Shown: piece by piece, positions 1 through 5,310 of the stretch
How positions within the stretch are numbered: the stretch's first letter is position 1
Layout: every line of letters begins with the position of its first letter
Source: CAWJHE01 sp964614855
GTDB lineage: Bacteria > Chloroflexota > Anaerolineae > Anaerolineales > UBA4823
Assembly: GCA_964614855.1 (NCBI GenBank)
Contig: CAZTMX010000181.1
Span: 1 to 5,964, forward strand
DNA: 5,964 bases
Direction: 5' to 3'
Made by a program: the position numbers and the translations under genes
Notes under the pieces: generated by a model
What the model saw: the letters and a program-made list of their open reading frames with translations, nothing else
What the model was told of the DNA's origin: nothing
Database searches by the model: none

Positions 1-588
1 GGCTTCTTCAGTGGCACGGGCATCGTTGGCTGCGGCGGTGTCTGCCAGTAACTGCGGTAGGACCTCCAGGCTCTTGAGGACTTTGTCAGCCAGTTTCCAG
101 TTTTCTGCTTCTTTCACAAAACCAGCCAACAGCGCTAACAAGAGGATGAATTTGGCAAAATAGCCGTGGTCGCTCTTGCCGTAAATCAGCGTTCCAGGAA
201 CTGCTTTCGCCAGGGGTGAATCCTCGAACTGCGTCACAGCCGCGACTTTGCATCCATAGGGTTTGACAAACTCAGCAGCTTCCAGGATTTCAGGAGTGGT
301 GCCGGAATGGGATGCCAGCACGACCAGAGAATCTTTGCCGAGTTTTGCCGGCGCCTGGCGGATGAATTCTGCCGGGAAGTACAGGTAAAATTCGACCGAT
401 TTGATATCGCGATCCATGAAGTATTTGATAGCGCCCATCTCACGATTTGGCGCACCGCAACCAACCAGGAAAACACGCTTGACGCCCTGTTTGGCGAATT
501 CGGCGCCCAAGCTGGCTGCATGGTCCTTCAATTGCGCAGCCTTTTCAAGTGCACCCATGAACGCTTTGCGATCTACATCCGTTGCCAT
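1..588 (-). CDS. SIS-domain sugar-phosphate isomerase/deglycase, FrlB-like (partial, 3' end outside window)
   Basis: The first 196 residues are visible and the reading frame is still open at the window edge, so the C-terminal half is missing. Seen: an N-terminal helix, then a SIS (sugar isomerase) domain with the nucleotide-fold turn VGCGAP at residues 42-47 followed by a helix containing KYFMDR, and the phosphate-binding loop SHSGTTPE at residues 93-100. Known: this arrangement occurs in fructoselysine-6-phosphate deglycase FrlB and in GlmS/AgaS-type isomerases, cytoplasmic enzymes acting on amino-sugar or glycated-amino-acid phosphates. The VxCGxP turn and following helix look closest to FrlB. 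Start choice: ATG at 588 has AAGGAG 7 nt upstream. The gene lies 110 bp downstream of a GntR/HutC regulator on the same strand, which fits a sugar-amine catabolic locus. Exact substrate is not determinable; other SIS isomerases of about 330-350 residues are possible. SIS fold is confident, FrlB-like role moderate. Confidence 0.85.
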   Translation of the reverse strand, partial: MATDVDRKAFMGALEKAAQLKDHAASLGAEFAKQGVKRVFLVGCGAPNREMGAIKYFMDRDIKSVEFYLYFPAEFIRQAPAKLGKDSLVVLASHSGTTPEILEAAEFVKPYGCKVAAVTQFEDSPLAKAVPGTLIYGKSDHGYFAKFILLLALLAGFVKEAENWKLADKVLKSLEVLPQLLADTAAANDARATEEA

Positions 589-593
589 TTTGT

Positions 594-599
594 TGCTCC
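594..599 (-). promoter_or_regulatory. Ribosome binding site of the SIS gene
   Basis: On the minus strand AAGGAG is followed by CAACAAA and then ATG, a strong Shine-Dalgarno site at good spacing. It fixes the start of the SIS-domain gene at 588. Confidence 0.75.
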
Positions 600-624
600 T
601 TATCAGTTAAATCTTTCTTTACGA

Positions 625-652
625 TTTATACCCCGCTTGAATTTGGTGTAAT
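625..652 (-). promoter_or_regulatory. Possible weak promoter of the SIS gene
   Basis: On the minus strand a -10-like TATAAA (630 to 625) lies 16 bp from a poor -35-like ATTACA (652 to 647). Transcription would start near 618, giving a leader of about 30 nt. The -35 is weak and overlaps an inverted repeat at 644-660, which would suit an activator-dependent or repressed promoter. Read-through from the upstream gntR promoter is an equally good explanation for expression. Confidence 0.35.
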
Positions 653-670
653 AAACACCAGCGTGGGTGT
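644..670. repeat. Phased GGTGT repeats (candidate regulator site) upstream of the SIS gene
   Basis: TGGTGT (644-649) and ACACCA (655-660) form a perfect 6-bp inverted repeat with a 5-bp centre. A third copy, GGTGT (666-670), lies in the same orientation as the first, 21 bp away. The three five-base units therefore start at 645, 655 and 666, about one helical turn apart on alternating strands. The dyad overlaps the possible -35 of the SIS promoter. No T-run follows, so it is not a terminator. Binding by the neighbouring GntR protein is possible since TTGGT half-sites recur, but spacing differs from the palindrome upstream of gntR. Confidence 0.5.
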
Positions 671-698
671 ATTCACATTAATAATTTTGCTCCTCACA

Positions 699-1472
699 TC
701 ATAGCGACAGTGCTTTGAATGTGGAGCGAAAGATCACCCGGTCGGGATGATTTACAGATTTGACATACTCGATGTGCCTGCCCTGGTCGTCCAATACAAC
801 ACTTCTCATCAGAAGGATAGGGCTTCCCGGTTTGACCTCCAGGTGTGCAGCTTCATCGATGGTAGCATAGCTGATTTTTAGGGTCTCATCACTGTGAGTG
901 ACATAAATATTGTAACGCTCGCGCAGAATGGTATAGAGCGATGATTTTTCATAGCGAAAATCTTCGGCACACAGGCCGGTGACCAATTTTTCCGGCAGGT
1001 AGCTGGTTTCGATGCAGAACGGAGTGCTATCCACCATGCGCAAGCGGCGCAGGGTAGCTATATTTTCGCCCAGGTGTAAGTTTAGTTTTTCGGATATTTT
1101 TTGGTTAGCCGGGATGATTTCAAAATTCAATAAGCGTGAGGAGGCGATTGCTCCTGTCGATTCCAGCATTTGTGTCAGACCCAGGGAAAACTCCCTGCCC
1201 ACCATACGCATTACTTCTGGTTGGCGTACAAAGGTGCCTTGCGTGGATCGGCGTTCCAGTAAACCGTGTTTGATCAGGTTTTCCACGGCTCGCCTGGCAG
1301 TCATGCGGCTGATCCCCAGCATCTCAGAAAGCTCTCTTTCGGATGGGATCTTATCTCCAGGAGAGTACTTCACCCCTTCAATTAACTCCTTTAGCATCGC
1401 TTCCGCCTGCAAATAGAGAGGGGTGTAAGCACTTTCATCTAACTTGGGGAGGTTAATACCATTATCGCTCAT
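699..1472 (-). CDS. GntR-family (HutC subfamily) transcriptional regulator with UTRA domain
   Basis: A 257-residue DNA-binding regulator, the usual length for the HutC subfamily. Seen: an N-terminal winged helix-turn-helix at about residues 17-82, with the family signature PGDKIPSEREL (38-48), the recognition region GISRMTARRAVENL (53-66) and the wing QGTFV (78-82). A UTRA ligand-binding domain follows at about 95-252, including IETSYLP (154-160) and a C-terminal IEYVKSVNHPDRVIFRSTF-like strand pair. Known: such proteins (FrlR, NagR/YvoA, PhnF, DasR) sense phosphosugars or related metabolites and leave DNA when bound. It precedes a SIS-domain enzyme on the same strand, so it probably controls that gene and itself. 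The start ATG at 1472 has no recognisable Shine-Dalgarno site, and the predicted leader is only about 12 nt. No other in-frame ATG occurs before residue 26, within the folded domain. Ligand unknown; a phosphorylated amino sugar is inferred from the neighbour. Confidence 0.92.
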   Translation of the reverse strand: MSDNGINLPKLDESAYTPLYLQAEAMLKELIEGVKYSPGDKIPSERELSEMLGISRMTARRAVENLIKHGLLERRSTQGTFVRQPEVMRMVGREFSLGLTQMLESTGAIASSRLLNFEIIPANQKISEKLNLHLGENIATLRRLRMVDSTPFCIETSYLPEKLVTGLCAEDFRYEKSSLYTILRERYNIYVTHSDETLKISYATIDEAAHLEVKPGSPILLMRSVVLDDQGRHIEYVKSVNHPDRVIFRSTFKALSL

Positions 1473-1477
1473 GGTCT

Positions 1478-1491
1478 TTGGTATATACCAA
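1478..1491. promoter_or_regulatory. Palindromic GntR/HutC operator upstream of gntR
   Basis: TTGGTATATACCAA is a perfect 14-bp palindrome six bases upstream of the gntR start codon. Known: HutC-subfamily regulators such as PhnF, NagR/YvoA and DasR bind palindromes of the type TGGT(N)4ACCA, which this matches exactly. Its last base overlaps the -10 box and it spans the expected transcription start near 1484. Bound repressor should therefore block RNA polymerase, indicating negative autoregulation. Confidence 0.8.
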
Positions 1492-1518
1492 GTATATAAT
1501 AAAATACTATATTGTCAA
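1491..1518 (-). promoter_or_regulatory. Sigma70-type promoter of gntR
   Basis: On the minus strand a perfect -35 TTGACA (1518 to 1513) is separated by 16 bp from TATACT (1496 to 1491), one base off the -10 consensus. Transcription would start near 1484 inside the operator palindrome, leaving a leader of about 12 nt before the ATG. The -35 lies 16 bp past the stop codon of the DinB-like gene. This gives gntR its own promoter, even though read-through from upstream cannot be excluded. Confidence 0.78.
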
Positions 1519-1534
1519 TAGGAATTTGAGCTAA

Positions 1535-2023
1535 TTAATCTTGTTTATACCCTTCGAGCCATTTCTTAATGATCTGCCCCTGCTTTGTTTCATATTCAAA
1601 GCTTGCAGCGGCAACCCATTGCCACAATGGCTGGTTATTCAGCCAGGGGTAGTGTCTGGTATCCTCAAAGGCTTTTTCGTGGATTGGCAGCAGGCGGCGG
1701 TACGTTTGCTTGCGCACGCCCTGGAAGTCGTTTATCACCTGATCCAAGGAGCGAGTTTGCCCCTGGATTTTCCATTGGGCAGCGCGTGCATCAGCTGCTT
1801 CTCCTTCTTGCATGATTGCCCCAGGAGATATGCCTTGATCAATCTGCCACAGCATTTTGACCAGTTCTGCTTCGCTCATGGTCAGGATGTATAGGATGTC
1901 CTTGATTGACCACTCACCTGACACGCCCGGTTGTTCCCAAAGCTCATCCGGGACCTGGTCTAAAAGGTCGAGAAAAGCTTCACGGCTGTCTTCCAGGGCA
2001 TCTAGAATATCGTCTTTATTCAT
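1535..2023 (-). CDS. DinB-fold (ClbS/DfsB-like) four-helix protein lacking the usual metal ligands
   Basis: A 162-residue soluble, helix-rich protein, typical length for the DinB superfamily. Seen: an amphipathic first helix (about 3-24), the turn VPDELWEQPGVSGEWSIKDIL (24-44) in which GEWSIKD corresponds to the family's conserved W-S-x-K-D motif, and a C-terminal aromatic-rich helix pair ending in IIKKWLEG. Known: many DinB-like proteins bind a divalent metal with three histidines, one in the D-x-L-x-H segment and two in a C-terminal H-Y-x-x-H motif. Here the equivalent positions read I46, E143 and K147, so the triad seems absent. The family includes thiol transferases and the colibactin-protective ClbS; no reaction can be assigned here. 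The start lies only 12 bp after the alpha/beta hydrolase stop, with a weak ribosome site, pointing to co-transcription and perhaps coupled translation. Family assignment is good, function unknown. Confidence 0.78.
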   Translation of the reverse strand: MNKDDILDALEDSREAFLDLLDQVPDELWEQPGVSGEWSIKDILYILTMSEAELVKMLWQIDQGISPGAIMQEGEAADARAAQWKIQGQTRSLDQVINDFQGVRKQTYRRLLPIHEKAFEDTRHYPWLNNQPLWQWVAAASFEYETKQGQIIKKWLEGYKQD

Positions 2024-2035
2024 CCAGATATCCGA

Positions 2036-2827
2036 TCAGAATTGTGCCAGGAATTTACGCACAGCCTGGTTGTACGCGGGTTCGTTTTCAAGGTTGGGCA
2101 GATGCCCAGCGTTTTCAATCACCTGCAGAGTGGCACCAGGGATGGCACGCTGCATCGCCCGTGCTTCTTCCAATGGGACAATGGCGTCTTGCGCGCCGTG
2201 GATCACCAGGGTGGGTACTTGTATTGCGCCCAGGTCGGGCGTGGAATCTGGACGGTCTTTCATTGCTGCCAGGTCGCCGGTGACTCCTTCCAGGGATGTG
2301 TGCTCCATGATCTCTTTTAGTTGGTTTACCAGGCCCGGTTTGCTCTCCAGGGTGACTGGTGCAAACATTTTTGGCAGCATCCCCTGGGCTACAGCCTGCA
2401 CACCTTGCTGCTGTGCCAGGGCTGCAGTTTGCTCGCGGGCAGCCTTCGCCTGAGGGCTGTCGGCTGCAGCGCGTGTGGCTGTCAGGATCAGCCCTTTTAC
2501 CAGCTCTGGGTAATTGCGTAAAAAAGCAAATACGATATAACCGCCCATCGATAGACCGCCGAGCACGATTTTCTCCTGGATTTTCAAGAATTCCAGGAAA
2601 GCTTTAATATCCGCGGCAAGTAAATCCACCGAATAAGATCCTGGCACTGCCTGTGAATCACCGTGCCCGCGCAGGTCCGGCGCCAGGACCCGGGCAGTGT
2701 CAGATAGATCAGCCGCCTGGGGTTGCCAAATTTTCCGGCTGAGAGGGTAACCGTGGATGAGGACAAGCGGTGTCCCTTTACCTGAATCGGTGTAAGCCAG
2801 AGAGTAACCATTTACTGTGATATACAT
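2036..2827 (-). CDS. Alpha/beta-fold hydrolase
   Basis: A 263-residue cytoplasmic serine hydrolase of the alpha/beta fold; length is normal for the family. Seen: the oxyanion-hole motif HGYP at 25-28, the DLRGHGDS segment at 51-58, the nucleophile elbow GLSMGG with Ser93, a variable cap region at about 120-195, the acid Asp214 in HGAQDAIVP, and the base His242 in NAGHLPNLE. The Ser-Asp-His triad is therefore complete. Known: such proteins include esterases, lactonases, haloperoxidase-like and C-C bond hydrolases, and sequence alone does not fix the substrate. AAAAGGAG lies 6 nt before the ATG at 2827. It sits 41 bp after the DDAH-like gene and 12 bp before the DinB-like gene, in the middle of a same-strand series. 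No signal peptide is visible. It may detoxify or hydrolyse an ester or lactone linked to the operon's unknown substrate; that is inference. Confidence 0.9.
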   Translation of the reverse strand: MYITVNGYSLAYTDSGKGTPLVLIHGYPLSRKIWQPQAADLSDTARVLAPDLRGHGDSQAVPGSYSVDLLAADIKAFLEFLKIQEKIVLGGLSMGGYIVFAFLRNYPELVKGLILTATRAAADSPQAKAAREQTAALAQQQGVQAVAQGMLPKMFAPVTLESKPGLVNQLKEIMEHTSLEGVTGDLAAMKDRPDSTPDLGAIQVPTLVIHGAQDAIVPLEEARAMQRAIPGATLQVIENAGHLPNLENEPAYNQAVRKFLAQF

Positions 2828-2832
2828 CGCAT

Positions 2833-2840
2833 GCTCCTTT
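2833..2840 (-). promoter_or_regulatory. Ribosome binding site of the alpha/beta hydrolase
   Basis: Minus-strand AAAAGGAG is followed by CATGCG and ATG. An ATG two bases after the AGGAG is out of frame and too close to it, so the start at 2827 is preferred. Confidence 0.7.
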
Positions 2841-2868
2841 TATGAGAAAAGATACGAATTGTTTTCAG

Positions 2869-3630
2869 TTAAAAACGCAACGACATACAGGTCAAGCCGC
2901 CATCCATTTTCTGGGCTTCGCTCATCGCTAGCTCGATGATTTCCATGCCTGTTTGCGAAAGTACATCCCTGGTTTTTGGAAAACCTGCCGGTGTGACCAA
3001 ATGATCGTTGATCCACAAAGTATTGGCGGCGTATTCTTCTTCTTCCGGTAAGATGAGCTTTTGGAAACCGGCAAACTCCTGGCGATTGGCAAATTCAGAT
3101 GTGACCAGGAGGTGATCTTCTGTTACAGGATTGACGCTGGATTTCAGGTGCAGCCCGGCGCGCACATGCACCAGAGTGGAGCGGTAGCCGTACCGTGCAA
3201 CCAAATCTGCCAGTTGCCTGGCGCCTTCCAGGTTGGTGCGTTCGGAGATGCCGATGTAGAAGCGCTTACCCACAAAGAAGATATCTCCACCTTCAACTGT
3301 ACCAGGGGGTTGGATGTATGCCAGTGGGCGATATTGGGCAAGTTTTTCGGCAATACTGTTTTGTTCTCCTTGCCTTGCCGTGGCGCCGGGGTGGGTGATA
3401 ATGCCCACCTCGGGTGTGACCACAGCTGTGTCTTCTACAAAGTAGGCATCCGGGTAGCCGGGCAGGGCATCCAGGTGGATGATTTGTAGACCCAGGCCTT
3501 GTAAGGTTTGCTCATAGGCGCTATGCTGCGCCAGTACCTTGTTGTAATCCGGTGAGCCAAGGTGGGTGCTGGTGGTTATCCCAGCGGCGAAATCTGCACC
3601 GGGTTGGCGGGTGAGGGCGAAGGAGAACAT
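2869..3630 (-). CDS. Dimethylarginine dimethylaminohydrolase (DDAH)-like amidinotransferase-superfamily enzyme
   Basis: A 253-residue cytoplasmic enzyme, almost exactly the length of Pseudomonas DDAH (about 254). Seen: substrate-binding DAYFVEDTAVV at 61-71, GATARQGE at 82-89, the GTVEGGD motif at 110-116 with Glu113, HLKSSV with His161, and the C-terminal DGGLTCMSLRF with nucleophile Cys248. All key residues of the guanidine-modifying superfamily are in order and at the expected spacing. Known: DDAH converts N-omega-methylated arginines to citrulline plus methylamines through a covalent Cys intermediate. Classical arginine deiminases are about 400 residues, so the short length favours DDAH. 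Related short enzymes can act on other guanidines, so the true substrate is uncertain. A good ribosome site (AAAGGATGG, 4 nt spacer) precedes the ATG at 3630. The gene follows an exporter gene by 47 bp, suggesting linked uptake/export or detoxification of an arginine derivative. Confidence 0.88.
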   Translation of the reverse strand: MFSFALTRQPGADFAAGITTSTHLGSPDYNKVLAQHSAYEQTLQGLGLQIIHLDALPGYPDAYFVEDTAVVTPEVGIITHPGATARQGEQNSIAEKLAQYRPLAYIQPPGTVEGGDIFFVGKRFYIGISERTNLEGARQLADLVARYGYRSTLVHVRAGLHLKSSVNPVTEDHLLVTSEFANRQEFAGFQKLILPEEEEYAANTLWINDHLVTPAGFPKTRDVLSQTGMEIIELAMSEAQKMDGGLTCMSLRF

Positions 3631-3677
3631 AAAACCATCCTTTTATTGTGTTATACGCATCTTCAACTTTGTTGTGC

Positions 3678-4544
3678 TCAGGGTTTGAAGCCGGTTTTCA
3701 AGTTGAGCGATCCCAAGACGGCGCCGCCGACGATCAAGATCATCGCCGCAGCAGACACCCAGCTTAAGGACCGCCCTCCTAAGATAACCAGAACAGCAGT
3801 GGATGTCAAGGGTGTCAGGTAGGCCAGACTGCCGATGATGCGCGGATCGCCGCGTTTGAGGGCAGCATCCCAGGTGAAAAAAGCCAGCCCCATGGGCCCG
3901 GCGCCAAGCAGGAAAAGATACAGCCATTCGGTGGGGCTGATAGCAGCCAGGGAAAGGGCTCCATTATCGATCCAGTGAGCGGTCAGGGAAAGGATCCCGG
4001 ATACCAGGCAGAAAGCGCCGACAGCTGCGTTTGGAAAGGGTTGCAGGCGCTTCGAACGCAGCGAGTAGATCGCCCAAACCAGTGCAGCCAAAGCGGCCAG
4101 CAGATAGCCTTGCAGATGCGCTATATCCAAATGCAAGCGCCCGCCGCTGATGATCAAGGCGGCGCCTGCTAACCCCAGCAGCGCACCGGCGATGTGATGG
4201 ATGCGCAATGAATAACCCGGCAAGATGACCGGTGAAAGCAGAACGATCAGCAACGGCCACAGGTAGTTCATCAAATTGGCTTCTAAAGCCGGGGCAAAGC
4301 GAAAGGCAGAGAAATAAAGAAAATGGTATCCAAAGATACCGCCGACACCGGTGAGCAAAACAATGGGTTTTACTCGCCAGGAATCTTTGCGTAAGCCTCC
4401 CAGGAGACCGCTAATGCACAGGGCAATCCCGACCAGCAGTAAAGGGGGGATTTGGTTCAGCCGCTCCCCTAAGAATGCCAGGAAGCTCCACAGCAGGATG
4501 GTGAAAAGCGCCAAACCGACAGCAGATTTTGACATTACATGCAT
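3678..4544 (-). CDS. EamA/DMT-superfamily exporter (YddG-like)
   Basis: A 288-residue inner-membrane transporter with about ten hydrophobic helices in two EamA repeats (about 8-135 and 146-281), typical length. Seen: alternating hydrophobic segments, the motif NYLWP at 93-97 found in YddG-type members, GPMGLAFFTWDAALKRG at 216-232, and YLTPL at 242-246, the standard ends of DMT repeats. Known: DMT carriers of this group export amino acids or small metabolites; E. coli YddG exports aromatic amino acids and paraquat. Substrate here is not determinable. Two starts are possible, ATG at 4544 or at 4535 (three residues shorter); neither has a clear Shine-Dalgarno site. It is second in the series after the LmrA/YxaF-like repressor, 49 bp behind it, which resembles repressor-exporter pairs for resistance or metabolite efflux. 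Confidence 0.9.
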   Translation of the reverse strand: MHVMSKSAVGLALFTILLWSFLAFLGERLNQIPPLLLVGIALCISGLLGGLRKDSWRVKPIVLLTGVGGIFGYHFLYFSAFRFAPALEANLMNYLWPLLIVLLSPVILPGYSLRIHHIAGALLGLAGAALIISGGRLHLDIAHLQGYLLAALAALVWAIYSLRSKRLQPFPNAAVGAFCLVSGILSLTAHWIDNGALSLAAISPTEWLYLFLLGAGPMGLAFFTWDAALKRGDPRIIGSLAYLTPLTSTAVLVILGGRSLSWVSAAAMILIVGGAVLGSLNLKTGFKP

Positions 4545-4593
4545 AGGGTGATAAGGTTACAGACGAGAACCAGTTTCAAATTGGATAAGTGCA

Positions 4594-5190
4594 TCATGAT
4601 GACACCGAAAACTGGCTATTTTTTTCCCAGACAATATCAAGATATCGTTTGAGATGCCTGGCTGCCAACCGGAGCGGTTCGGCATTGTGATAGGTCCGGC
4701 TCATCAAAATACCTCCCTCAACAATAGTTGTAACGTACAAGGCCAGCTCGGTTGCCAGGATGTCGTTTATCCCACATTTTAAGAACTTTTCCTTAAAGAC
4801 TATAAGGATCATATCGAAAGCTTGCTGGCATGCCTGGTTGATGGCTTCGCTGGTCATAGCCGTTTCGATCGTAGCCGTGGTTAAAGGGCTGCCCGATCCA
4901 AACTGGGAAGTTTCCACGTTCTCTGCCATACCTATTAAGAAGCCGTAAACGGCTTGAGGCGCCTGATCGGTTTCTTCAAGCAGGCTGCGTAAACGTCCGG
5001 ATATAATCTCTCCCGCCTCGAGAATAGCTTCCGCGCCGATTTGTTCCTTTCCTCCAGGGAAATAGTAATATAAAGAGCCTTTTGGGGTTTTGCTCTCCCG
5101 GATGATTTCGTTTAATCCAGTTGCGTGATAGCCTTGTTTTTCTATCAACCGGGCCATAGTCAGCAAGATTCTCGAGCGCGCATCTGACAT
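4594..5190 (-). CDS. TetR-family repressor of the LmrA/YxaF type
   Basis: A 198-residue regulator, normal for TetR family. Seen: the N-terminal helix-turn-helix at about 5-50 with GYHATGLNEIIRES (20-33) and the recognition segment TPKGSLYYYFPGGKEQ (35-50). The FPGGKEQ ending and the C-terminal stretch VEGGILMSRTYHNAEPL closely resemble Bacillus subtilis LmrA and YxaF as I recall them. The C-terminal domain (about 55-185) is all-helical and holds the ligand pocket. Known: LmrA/YxaF repress lmrAB, which encodes a drug exporter, and yxaGH, and respond to flavonoids. The gene is first in a likely operon with an exporter, has AAGGTG 6 nt before its ATG at 5190, and is preceded by a promoter containing a site resembling the LmrA/YxaF box. 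It therefore probably represses itself, the exporter operon and the divergent CPBP gene. The natural inducer is unknown. Confidence 0.93.
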   Translation of the reverse strand: MSDARSRILLTMARLIEKQGYHATGLNEIIRESKTPKGSLYYYFPGGKEQIGAEAILEAGEIISGRLRSLLEETDQAPQAVYGFLIGMAENVETSQFGSGSPLTTATIETAMTSEAINQACQQAFDMILIVFKEKFLKCGINDILATELALYVTTIVEGGILMSRTYHNAEPLRLAARHLKRYLDIVWEKNSQFSVSS

Positions 5191-5217
5191 TATTCACCTT
5201 CCCTTGAGTGGTTACTC

Positions 5218-5246
5218 ATTGTAGCAACCGGTCTATATACTGTCAA
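5218..5246 (-). promoter_or_regulatory. Leftward sigma70-type promoter for the tetR operon
   Basis: On the minus strand a perfect -35 TTGACA (5246 to 5241), a 17-bp spacer and TACAAT (5223 to 5218), one base from consensus. Transcription would start near 5211, giving a leader of about 20 nt with the ribosome site AAGGTG. The spacer contains the putative TetR operator. No other comparably good promoter was seen before the gntR promoter, so this probably drives tetR, exporter, DDAH-like, hydrolase and DinB-like genes. Confidence 0.85.
5226..5241 (-). promoter_or_regulatory. LmrA/YxaF-like operator in the leftward promoter
   Basis: Minus-strand AGTATATAGACCGGTT fills the spacer between -35 and -10. 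Its core TATATAGACCGGT agrees with the LmrA/YxaF box AWTATATAGANYGGTCTA (recalled from the literature) over most of its left part. Occupancy would block the promoter. Confidence 0.65.
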
Positions 5247-5295
5247 GCAAGAGAAAGGATTCCTGTGCCATCGGTCTCTTGACACTATATAGACC
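5230..5295. repeat. Long inverted repeat joining the two divergent promoters
   Basis: The 18-base arms at 5230-5247 and 5278-5295 are reverse complements at 17 of 18 positions and are separated by 30 bp. Each arm combines CTTGACA (the -35) with TATATAGACC (the operator core). The symmetry is explained by two copies of the same promoter-operator module pointing outwards. Confidence 0.9.
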
Positions 5296-5307
5296 AGTCA
5301 TTATAAT
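5279..5307 (+). promoter_or_regulatory. Rightward full-consensus sigma70 promoter for the CPBP gene
   Basis: TTGACA (5279-5284), a 17-bp spacer and TATAAT (5302-5307) match the sigma70 consensus at all 12 positions. Transcription would start near 5314, about 80 nt before the CPBP start codon. A second TATAAT at 5312-5317 has no matching -35. Such a strong promoter with an operator in its spacer is typical of a gene kept off by a repressor and highly expressed on induction. Confidence 0.88.
5284..5299 (+). promoter_or_regulatory. LmrA/YxaF-like operator in the rightward promoter
   Basis: ACTATATAGACCAGTC lies in the spacer of the rightward promoter, the same position relative to -35 and -10 as the copy on the other strand. 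The shared core is TATATAGACC(A/G)GT. The likely binder is the adjacent TetR-family protein. Confidence 0.65.
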
Positions 5308-5310
5308 CGC

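Noticed and set aside
307..651. Plus-strand open frame of 114 codons opposite the SIS gene
   Set aside because: The minus-strand frame has SIS motifs and a strong ribosome site; the plus frame matches nothing recognisable.
673..695. Minus-strand GAGGAG followed after 11 nt by ATG-TGA, a possible start-stop element in the gntR-SIS gap
   Set aside because: The spacing is long, no peptide is encoded, and the AT-rich gap could produce it by chance.
1857..2453. 198-codon open frame on the plus strand
   Set aside because: It lies antisense to the alpha/beta hydrolase and the DinB-like gene, both with clear family motifs. Its composition (rich in Arg, Ser, Cys) is that of a shadow frame.
2869..3630. 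Arginine deiminase (ArcA) as the identity of the amidinotransferase-superfamily gene
   Set aside because: ArcA proteins are about 400 residues with an extra helical domain; this protein is 253 residues and matches DDAH motif spacing.
4570..4615. CCAGTTT/AAACTGG inverted repeat spanning the tetR 3' end, possible terminator
   Set aside because: Arms are only 7 bp, the loop is 32 nt, and there is no T-run, so it would not terminate well.
5230..5295. Inverted repeat as the ends of a small mobile element
   Set aside because: The arms are explained by two promoter-operator modules facing outwards, and there are no target-site duplications or transposase.
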